From positions 1 through 12,670 of the forward strand of contig JALVAI010000064.1 of NCBI GenBank assembly GCA_027011235.1: DNA of 12,670 bases, given 5' to 3'. The stretch is from Desulfobulbaceae bacterium (lineage in GTDB: Bacteria > Desulfobacterota > Desulfobulbia > Desulfobulbales > Desulfobulbaceae). Shown piece after piece: positions 6,901 to 12,670 of the stretch (position 1 is the first letter of the stretch; each line of letters starts with the position of its first letter). The translations under genes and the position numbers were made by a program. The notes below the pieces were generated by a model. The model saw nothing but the letters and a program-made list of their open reading frames with translations. It was not told the DNA's origin and made no database searches.

Positions 6901-7524
6901 ATGAAAAAGGTGGAACGGGCATTGATCAGCTTGACGGATAAATCCGGAATTGAGGGGTTTGCCAAGGCATTGACCGAGCTTGGCGTGGAGATTCTTTCCA
7001 CCGGCGGCACGGCGAAGAAGATGCGTGATGCCGGGGTTGAAGTAACGGATGTCGCGGATTTCACCGGATTTCCCGAGATGCTCGATGGCCGGGTCAAAAC
7101 CCTGCATCCCCTGGTCCATGGCGGCATCCTCAACCAACGGGACAATCCGGATCATCAGAAACAATGCCAGGAGCATAACATTCGCGATATCGATATTGTT
7201 GCGGTCAATCTGTATGCCTTTGAAAAAACCGTGGCGGATCCCAACTGCAGCCTGGCCGATGCCATTGAAAATATAGATATTGGCGGGCCGACCCTGCTGC
7301 GGGCATCGGCGAAAAATTTTCGGGATGTGACGGTGATCGTTGATCCCGCCGATTATGATCAGGTCCTTGCCGAGATCAGAAAGACCGGCAACACGACGTT
7401 AAAGACCAGGTTTCGGCTGGCGGTCAAGGTTTTTCAACTGACATCCTCCTATGACACCACCATTGCCGACTGGCTTGCCCGGATAGATGTGGACACCAAC
7501 CCCTATTTTGCAGGAGAAGAATAG
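6901..7524 (+). CDS. purH: IMP cyclohydrolase, stand-alone N-terminal PurH domain
   Basis: This 207-residue protein corresponds only to the IMP cyclohydrolase (MGS-like) half of PurH, the last step of purine synthesis (FAICAR to IMP). Visible motifs are ALISLTDKSGIEGFAKALT, ILSTGGTAK, DGRVKTLHPLVHGGIL, NIDIGGPTLLRASAKNF and KVFQLTSSYDTTIADWL. Bifunctional PurH is about 520 residues; here a stop follows the interdomain region directly and purN starts three bases later, so the AICAR formyltransferase domain is absent rather than frameshifted. I chose ATG 6901 because GAGGGA lies just upstream; a TTG at 6889 is in frame. Neighbour purN supports a purine role. Confidence 0.93.
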   Translation: MKKVERALISLTDKSGIEGFAKALTELGVEILSTGGTAKKMRDAGVEVTDVADFTGFPEMLDGRVKTLHPLVHGGILNQRDNPDHQKQCQEHNIRDIDIVAVNLYAFEKTVADPNCSLADAIENIDIGGPTLLRASAKNFRDVTVIVDPADYDQVLAEIRKTGNTTLKTRFRLAVKVFQLTSSYDTTIADWLARIDVDTNPYFAGEE

Positions 7525-7527
7525 AAA

Positions 7528-8103
7528 ATGTTGAAAATGGCGGTGTTGTTGTCCGGCAGCGGTAGGACTCTGGACAATTTTCATGAGCGTATTCAGGCAG
7601 GGACTCTGCAGGCGGAAATACAGGTGGTTGTCTCCAGCGCGGCTGATGCCCTTGGGCTGGAGAAGGCCCGTGGCTATGGGTATCCGGCCTTCCATGCTGT
7701 CGGCAATCCCGCCGTAAACGAAATCCTTGGCCGTTATGACATAGAGTTGATTGCGCTTGCAGGCTATCTCAAGTTGTATCAACCGCCGCCGCACCTGTCC
7801 AGGGCGGTACTCAATATTCATCCCTCGTTGATTCCTGCCTTCTGCGGACATGGGTTTTACGGGCATCACGTCCATGAAGCGGTCAAGGCGAGGGGGTGCA
7901 AGGTCAGCGGCTGCACGGTCCATTTTGCCAATGAGGTCTATGACGAGGGGCCGATTGTTGTTCAGAAATGTGTGGCCCTGGAGGATACCGATACCCCCGA
8001 TGATATTGCCGACAAGGTTTTTGCCAGGGAATGCGAGGCATTTCCCGAAGCCATCAACATGGTTGATCACAAGGGGATCGATTATTTTTGGGACCGGGCC
8101 TGA
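7528..8103 (+). CDS. purN: Phosphoribosylglycinamide formyltransferase
   Basis: This 191-residue GAR transformylase transfers a formyl group from 10-formyltetrahydrofolate to GAR in purine synthesis. The phosphate-binding loop is SGSGRTLDNF near the N-terminus. The catalytic segment is NIHPSLIPAF with N96 and H98, and D139 in YDEGPI is the expected third catalytic residue. The stretch CGHGFYGHHVHEA is about five residues longer than the E. coli loop and matches the version I associate with other bacterial PurN (GKGMYGxHVH). It starts three bases after the purH stop, with GGAG about 11 bases upstream, so the two are probably cotranscribed. FolE2 in the same window feeds the folate pool this enzyme draws on. 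Confidence 0.92.
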   Translation: MLKMAVLLSGSGRTLDNFHERIQAGTLQAEIQVVVSSAADALGLEKARGYGYPAFHAVGNPAVNEILGRYDIELIALAGYLKLYQPPPHLSRAVLNIHPSLIPAFCGHGFYGHHVHEAVKARGCKVSGCTVHFANEVYDEGPIVVQKCVALEDTDTPDDIADKVFARECEAFPEAINMVDHKGIDYFWDRA

Positions 8104-8184
8104 ATTTTATCCTGTTTCGTCAACAAGTAACAGCTCCCGGGACATAACCAGTTCTCCTTCTTACCGGCGCACAAGGTGACCGCA

Positions 8185-8724
8185 ATGACAACCCAGACCA
8201 TAATGACCGCCCGCGACATAGACCGCAGCCTTGACCGGATCAGTCTTGAAATTTTGGAAAAAAATCATGGCATCGATGAGTTGGCCATCGTTGGCATTCA
8301 TACCGGCGGTGTCTTTCTCGCTGACCGGATTCATCGGAAGATTCTTGCCCGTGAACAGGGTGACATGCCCCTTGGCGCCCTTGATATTACCCTGTACCGG
8401 GACGACTGGAGTCTGGTTTCCCAGAATCCCATTGTCCGGACAACGGATATCGGATTTAATGTGGATAATCGCCGGGTGGTGCTGGTGGATGATGTCATTT
8501 TTACCGGCAGGACAATTCGGGCGGCCATGGATGCGATCATGGATTACGGTCGTCCGCTTTCCATTCAGCTGGCGGTACTGATTGATCGCGGCGGCAGGGA
8601 ACTGCCCATTGGACCCGATTACGTCGGCTTATATGTCAGCGCCGAGGATGGTGAGCAGGTGGATGTCCTGCTTGATGAAAAGGGCGGCCGTGACGAAGTT
8701 GTCCTCCATGGGCCCGAAGCCTGA
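8185..8724 (+). CDS. pyrR: PyrR: pyrimidine operon regulator / uracil phosphoribosyltransferase
   Basis: This 179-residue type I phosphoribosyltransferase belongs to the PyrR family, which senses uridine nucleotides, often attenuates pyr mRNA and can convert uracil to UMP. The PRPP-binding loop VVLVDDVIFTGRT is at 98-110. The family segments GIHTGGVFLADRI, LDITLYRDD and LIDRGGRELPIGPDYVG are all present, and the length is typical. I chose ATG 8185 because AAGGTGA lies five bases upstream; a GTG at 8176 is in frame. The 81-nt gap from purN contains no obvious PyrR binding loop or terminator. No pyr biosynthetic gene is in the window, so any regulated target is elsewhere. Confidence 0.92.
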   Translation: MTTQTIMTARDIDRSLDRISLEILEKNHGIDELAIVGIHTGGVFLADRIHRKILAREQGDMPLGALDITLYRDDWSLVSQNPIVRTTDIGFNVDNRRVVLVDDVIFTGRTIRAAMDAIMDYGRPLSIQLAVLIDRGGRELPIGPDYVGLYVSAEDGEQVDVLLDEKGGRDEVVLHGPEA

Positions 8725-8725
8725 C

Positions 8726-10171
8726 ATGGCTGCGACAACTGCCTCTTCCCGGCCCAGGGACCTGGCCGCTGTCTGCCGCCGGGTGCGGGAAAAGTCGGAG
8801 AGTTACGAAAAATATAATTTCAGTAGTAAATTCAATGAGTTTTTAAAGGCATTTTTTGATTTGGCCCAAGAGTTTGATTCCCTCGAGGATTTTTACCGGA
8901 TCTGTGTGGCCGTGCCGCTGGAGATGACCGAGCTTGCAAGCGCCCTGTATCTCAGGCAAAAGGGCGAACAATCGCTGTTGCTTGCCTGCGACAGTGAACA
9001 TGGGATCCCGGCCGAGCCGGTGGTTGTCGACCAGGCGATCCGTCTGCAGGATTTTCCATACGAAACCGGGGACAGGTATGTTGTCCCCATCTGCAGCAAA
9101 CAGCCACAATCCGTTGTCCTGAAGGTAGCAGCGGATGATGGAGAACAGGGCGTGGAGTCCCTGCCGGAAGAGCAAGGTTTTTGCGGCATGGGCCGGCTTC
9201 TCGGTATGTTTGCCGTTGGACCATTGACCGCGCTTTCCGACTCGGACAAGTTTTTCTTTGTCAAGTATGTCAACAGGATAGGATTTAATCTGGATAATCG
9301 CCTCATCGCCCGCCAGAATATTGATCATCTCAAGTTCATCAATTCCCTTGTCATGGACATAGAGCACAATGTTATTGTGCCAAACATGTATTTCCTCCAT
9401 CTGTTCAACCAGTTGAAGAAGAAGATTGTTGAGCTGCACCACCTTGAAGAAACGTTAACAAGGGCATTATCCACTGGCGGGGACGAGGCCGATCACAAGG
9501 GATGTATCGAAGAGTGCAGCAGGATCCGGGAAGAACTGCTTGGCTATCACCAGGAACTGGTCAAGCATCATGCCAATATCAGTCTCTTTCTGGAAAGTCT
9601 GTTCAGACGTGAACATTTCCAGAAAGGGCATCTTGTTCTCCATCCGAAACGCTGTTTTGTGGAAAAGGAGATTATTCTTCCCCAGCTGGAACATTATGCC
9701 ACCCGTCTCAGGGCAGCCGGTATAACGGTGGAACGTCCGGACAACATGCTGGACGAGGAGTTCCAGATCATGGTGGATATCGGCCTGCTGGCCCAGGTGT
9801 ATGCCAACCTGTTTTCCAACGCCGCCAAATATACCCGCGAGATCAGGACCAGTGACGGGGTCTCCCGTAAGGCTATTGCCTATGGTCGTGAAATAGTAAA
9901 TGATTTCCCAGAGCCGGGCCGACAGGGAATAAAGTTTAATGTCTTTACCACCGGTCCCACCTTTTCCGAAGAAGAGGGCAAGGCCCTCTTCCTTGAGGGC
10001 AGGCGCGGCCCGGGGTGTGAAAACATCCCCGGCACCGGTCATGGGCTCTCCTTTATTCGGCATGTGATCGAGCTGCACGGCGGCACTGTCGGCTATGAGA
10101 GCACTCCGGAGGGCAACAATTTTTATTTTATCCTGCCTGTGCCTTCGCCGGATCGTCAGGATCCTTCCTGA
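8726..10171 (+). CDS. Soluble, divergent sensor histidine kinase
   Basis: This 481-residue cytoplasmic protein has no membrane segment. Residues about 45-200 look like a GAF-type sensor (ASALYLRQKGEQSLLLA and following). Residues about 205-310 form two helices that would be the dimerisation/phosphoacceptor region, with H214 in EHNVIVPN; the H-x4-P spacing resembles the HELRTP H-box but with N after H. The HATPase part has an N-box at NLFSNAAKYT (N365) and a glycine box GTGHGLSFIRHVIELHGG (436-453). The G1 box is altered: VFTTGPTF replaces the usual DNGxGI, so the conserved Asp is missing. It may bind ATP weakly or act as a scaffold. The start lies one base after the pyrR stop, suggesting coupling. 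The frame is open further upstream inside pyrR, but ATG 8726 with GAAG upstream is the best start. No response regulator is adjacent. Confidence 0.8.
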   Translation: MAATTASSRPRDLAAVCRRVREKSESYEKYNFSSKFNEFLKAFFDLAQEFDSLEDFYRICVAVPLEMTELASALYLRQKGEQSLLLACDSEHGIPAEPVVVDQAIRLQDFPYETGDRYVVPICSKQPQSVVLKVAADDGEQGVESLPEEQGFCGMGRLLGMFAVGPLTALSDSDKFFFVKYVNRIGFNLDNRLIARQNIDHLKFINSLVMDIEHNVIVPNMYFLHLFNQLKKKIVELHHLEETLTRALSTGGDEADHKGCIEECSRIREELLGYHQELVKHHANISLFLESLFRREHFQKGHLVLHPKRCFVEKEIILPQLEHYATRLRAAGITVERPDNMLDEEFQIMVDIGLLAQVYANLFSNAAKYTREIRTSDGVSRKAIAYGREIVNDFPEPGRQGIKFNVFTTGPTFSEEEGKALFLEGRRGPGCENIPGTGHGLSFIRHVIELHGGTVGYESTPEGNNFYFILPVPSPDRQDPS

Positions 10172-10183
10172 ACCCCTGTAAAA

Positions 10184-10198
10184 TTCCGATTGTCGGAA
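10184..10198 (+). other. Small hairpin between the kinase and glycosyltransferase genes
   Basis: TTCCGA-TTG-TCGGAA is a perfect 6-bp inverted repeat with a 3-nt loop in the 49-nt gap. It is followed only by a broken T-run, so it is at most a weak attenuator or mRNA-processing site. Confidence 0.35.
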
Positions 10199-10220
10199 GC
10201 AACGTTTTGTTCATTATTCC

Positions 10221-11312
10221 ATGAATCAGGCACCTCTTATTGTCCACACTGACTGGTCCCGAAGCTGGGGCGGCCAGGAAATACGGACATTGACGGAACT
10301 GCGTGCCATGAAGGTGCATGGATTTCGGGTCGGGTTGATCGTGCGCGAGGGCGCAGAACTGGCCGCGCGGGCACGGGCAGAGGGAATGCCGGTTTATTTT
10401 ATTGATTTTTCGTCAAAATTTAATGTGGCAGCCTGGCGGGAGCTCTATCGACTGTTCAGGCGTCTTCGGCCGGCGGTCCTCAATACCCATTCTTCGGAGG
10501 ATTCCTGGATGGCCGGTTGTGTGGCCCGGCTCTGCCATGTGCCCCTGGTCGTCAGGACCAGGCATGTGCTGGCCCCCATATCCAGCTCGCTCAGTTATAA
10601 TCTTTTTGCCGATGTCATTTTTGCCTGCAGTGAATCCATTGGCCGGCAGCTCACCGACCAGGGGGTTGCGCCTGGGAAAATAGTTGTTCAGTCAACCGGT
10701 ATCGATGAGCAGCGTTTTCGTTTTTCCGAGCAGAATCGGCGACAAATCAGAGAGCAATATCAGATCGGCCCGGATGATATCCTGGTGGGCAATGTGGCCT
10801 TTATCCGCCACTACAAGGGTCATGATTTTATTGTTCGTACAGCCGCGAAGATGCCGGAAAATTTTAAATTCATGATTGTCGGCGGCGGTGATGACCTGCC
10901 GCTTCTGCAACAGAGCATTGAGCGGGCCGGAGTTGGGGACCGTTTTATTCTGCCCGGGCACCGGGAAGACCCCGAACGATTTTTTTCCGCCATGGATATG
11001 ATCTTTTTTTCCTCGTACGAGGGGGAGGGAATCTCCCAGTCCTTTATCCAGGGGCTGCTCTACGGACTGCCCCTGCTGACCTGCAAAACCCCTTCGCTGA
11101 TGGAACCCCTTGCCCTGGTGGAAAAGTACCGCATTGTTGATTATGGCGATACCGAAGATGCCGCCCGCAAGCTGCTGGAACTGGCGGAAGAGCTGCAATA
11201 TGATGCCACTGGTGTCGAGCGGCAGCGGCAGGCCATTGCCGAAAAGTATGGCTTGCAGACCATGATCAGAACCATTCTCTCGGTCTATGAGGAGCACGGT
11301 ATTGCCCTCTAA
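10221..11312 (+). CDS. GT-B glycosyltransferase, GT4 family
   Basis: This 363-residue protein has the two-Rossmann GT-B layout of GT4 sugar transferases. The acceptor-side N-terminal half carries WGGQE (16-20), the motif of the nucleotide-sugar loop. The C-terminal donor half begins after VVQSTGID (155-162) and includes VGNVAFIRHYKGHDF, FMIVGGGDD and the donor site SYEGEGISQSFIQGLLYGLPLL around 265-286, which is the EX7E-like region. It has no signal peptide or membrane helix. It would add a sugar to a lipid or saccharide (LPS, capsule or similar) at the inner face of the membrane, but acceptor and donor cannot be read from the sequence. The ATG at 10221 has no good Shine-Dalgarno. Neighbours give no polysaccharide cluster. 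Confidence 0.85.
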   Translation: MNQAPLIVHTDWSRSWGGQEIRTLTELRAMKVHGFRVGLIVREGAELAARARAEGMPVYFIDFSSKFNVAAWRELYRLFRRLRPAVLNTHSSEDSWMAGCVARLCHVPLVVRTRHVLAPISSSLSYNLFADVIFACSESIGRQLTDQGVAPGKIVVQSTGIDEQRFRFSEQNRRQIREQYQIGPDDILVGNVAFIRHYKGHDFIVRTAAKMPENFKFMIVGGGDDLPLLQQSIERAGVGDRFILPGHREDPERFFSAMDMIFFSSYEGEGISQSFIQGLLYGLPLLTCKTPSLMEPLALVEKYRIVDYGDTEDAARKLLELAEELQYDATGVERQRQAIAEKYGLQTMIRTILSVYEEHGIAL

Positions 11313-11358
11313 GCGACGGAAACCAGGGCCGAAGGGACAGGAGGCCGGACATCATGGG

Positions 11359-12670
11359 ATGGAACTTCTTGCCCCGGCCGGCAGCTTTGCGGCCTTTGAA
11401 GCGGCGCTTGAGCAGGGGGCGGATGCAATTTATGTCGGGGCGCCGGGGTTCAATGCCCGGGCGCTCAGTCGTGATTTCTCCTTTGGCGAGATCGACTCCA
11501 TGGTTAGACAGGCCCATGACCAGGGAGTGAAACTCTACATCGCCATGAACAGCCTGGTCAAGGAAGAGGAACTTCCGGCCGCTGTCGAGGCCCTGTCCTG
11601 TTTCCGGCAGATCGAAGTTGATGCCCTTATTCTGCAGGACCTTGGCCTGCTGCATGTTGCCCGCACCTGGTTTCCCGATCTTGCTCTGCACGCCTCGACC
11701 CTGATGTCGGTGCATAATTCCCTGGCCGCGGAAGAGCTGGTGCGGCTCGGCTGTGAGCGGGTGGTATTGGCCCGGGAGTTGACCATTGACGAGATGGCCG
11801 AAATTGCCGGCAGGACCAGGGCTGAAATCGAAGTGTTTGTCCATGGCGCCATGTGTTTTTCCTATTCAGGCCTTTGCATGTTTTCCAGCCTGCACGGCGG
11901 CAGGTCCAGCCTGCGGGGCCAATGTGTGCAACCATGCAGGCGGCATTATTCCTGGATGAAACCGGGACGTACCGGCAAAAAACAGGGGCCTGCCTCGTAT
12001 CCCTTTTCCATGAATGATCTTTGCGGTGTTGATCTGTTGCCCGAGCTGGAGAAGGCCGGTGTGGGCTGTTTGAAGATCGAAGGCCGGATGAAAAGCGCCC
12101 AATATGTTGCCAACACCGTGGCCGCTTATCGTCTGGCCCTGGATAACCTCAATCGGTCCGATGAGGAGCAGGAAAAGGTCCTGCGAGAGGCGCACCGGCT
12201 CCTTGATGCGGCCATGGCCAGAAAACGTTCCAGCGGCTATATGCTCTCCCCGCAGCCAGCAGGGGCAATTTCTCCCGGGATTTCAGGAAACAGCGGCCGC
12301 TTTCTGGGCAGGATCACCGGGGTTCGCAGGCAGAGGTCCGGGCAGGGAAAACAGGGCAACTATCTGCGGTTGGTGCTGGCAGCCCCGGTTTCCGAGGGAG
12401 ACCGGTTGCGTCTGCACCATGAAAAAACAGGCGAGCGGGCCAGTTTTACCCTGCGGTTTATGACAGTGGAAGGCCGCAGGCGGAAAAGTGCTGACAGCGG
12501 CAGCGCCGTGGAAATAGGGCTGCCCGACCGGATAAGAGGAGTTGGGCGGGATTTCCGGGGGAGCCTTTTTCAGGTCGATGTCAGGGCAAGGATTGTGGCC
12601 GAACGGTCCGGGCAACGACGGCGCCGCAAACTTGCCGGGCGAAAAGTAGAGCCGGACCGGAGGCTCGTGG
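11359..12670 (+). CDS. U32-family protein, RlhA (YdcP)-like, 3' end cut by the window
   Basis: The frame is open from 11359 to the window edge, 437 residues, with no stop. The N-terminus MELLAPAGS...GADAIYVG is typical of U32 proteins. The U32 signature lies at 158-176 (EVFVHGAMC...GLCMFS). Four cysteines, C166, C173, C189 and C193 (in CVQPCRRHY), are spaced like the iron-sulfur ligands of the tRNA/rRNA hydroxylation proteins TrhP and RlhA. LKIEGRMKSAQYV follows, then a C-terminal extension (LGRITGVRRQ and beyond) resembling the DUF3656 part of RlhA/YdcP. I therefore favour an RNA-hydroxylation factor over a protease. AGGAGG lies at 11339-11344, 14 bases before ATG 11359, rather far. ATG 11287 is in frame and overlaps the glycosyltransferase gene, but its extra residues look non-conserved. 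Confidence 0.88.
   Translation, partial: MELLAPAGSFAAFEAALEQGADAIYVGAPGFNARALSRDFSFGEIDSMVRQAHDQGVKLYIAMNSLVKEEELPAAVEALSCFRQIEVDALILQDLGLLHVARTWFPDLALHASTLMSVHNSLAAEELVRLGCERVVLARELTIDEMAEIAGRTRAEIEVFVHGAMCFSYSGLCMFSSLHGGRSSLRGQCVQPCRRHYSWMKPGRTGKKQGPASYPFSMNDLCGVDLLPELEKAGVGCLKIEGRMKSAQYVANTVAAYRLALDNLNRSDEEQEKVLREAHRLLDAAMARKRSSGYMLSPQPAGAISPGISGNSGRFLGRITGVRRQRSGQGKQGNYLRLVLAAPVSEGDRLRLHHEKTGERASFTLRFMTVEGRRRKSADSGSAVEIGLPDRIRGVGRDFRGSLFQVDVRARIVAERSGQRRRRKLAGRKVEPDRRLV

Noticed and set aside
7500..7540. Frameshift that might have removed the PurH C-terminal domain
   Set aside because: The next bases encode PurN in full, and no AICARFT-like sequence appears in any frame.
11287..11358. 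Upstream ATG start for the U32 gene
   Set aside because: In frame, but it overlaps the glycosyltransferase end, has no Shine-Dalgarno and adds a non-conserved basic leader. Kept only as an alternative.

Overview
The window looks like chromosomal DNA from an anaerobic, selenocysteine-using member of the Desulfobacterota (Desulfobulbales-like). This is inferred from gene content: an exported tetrahaem cytochrome fusion, a FolE2-type GTP cyclohydrolase, PyrR and an RlhA-like U32 protein. There is also a long palindromic repeat of a kind I associate with this group. No 16S rRNA or other phylogenetic marker is present, so the placement is tentative. There are no rRNA or tRNA genes, CRISPR arrays or transposase genes.

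Left part (1-3961, genes on the minus strand). An imperfect palindromic repeat (1-164) is followed by a strong bidirectional terminator (181-218). The terminator closes a minus-strand operon in which rarA (1858-3189) overlaps a downstream exported protein (249-1874). A good sigma70-type promoter (3356-3384) precedes rarA. The exported protein is the highlight. Its reading frame is interrupted by one UGA (1716-1718) that falls exactly where signal peptide and UshA-like domain read through in frame, giving the motif C-G-U. A hairpin immediately 3' of the UGA carries the apical loop GGUCU at 18 nt, which is the loop and spacing I recall for the E. coli fdhF SECIS. I therefore annotate one 541-residue selenoprotein: signal peptide, degenerate UshA-like metallophosphatase domain with Sec53, coiled-coil linker and four CXXCH haem sites. 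A conventional gene caller would report only a 462-residue fragment with no signal peptide. Further right is a PilZ-domain protein (3518-3961).

Middle part (3962-6885). A gabD-like succinate-semialdehyde dehydrogenase (plus strand) meets folE2 (minus strand) tail to tail with a 12-bp overlap. An Hsp15/S4 RNA-binding protein gene is divergent from folE2.

Right part (6499-12670, all plus strand). Hsp15/S4 gene, purH (IMP cyclohydrolase domain only), purN, pyrR, a soluble divergent histidine kinase, a GT4-family glycosyltransferase and a U32/RlhA-like protein cut by the window edge. purH-purN is a purine pair with a 3-nt gap. pyrR and the kinase are separated by one base, which suggests coupled expression. 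PurH lacks its usual C-terminal AICAR formyltransferase domain, so that step must be encoded elsewhere.
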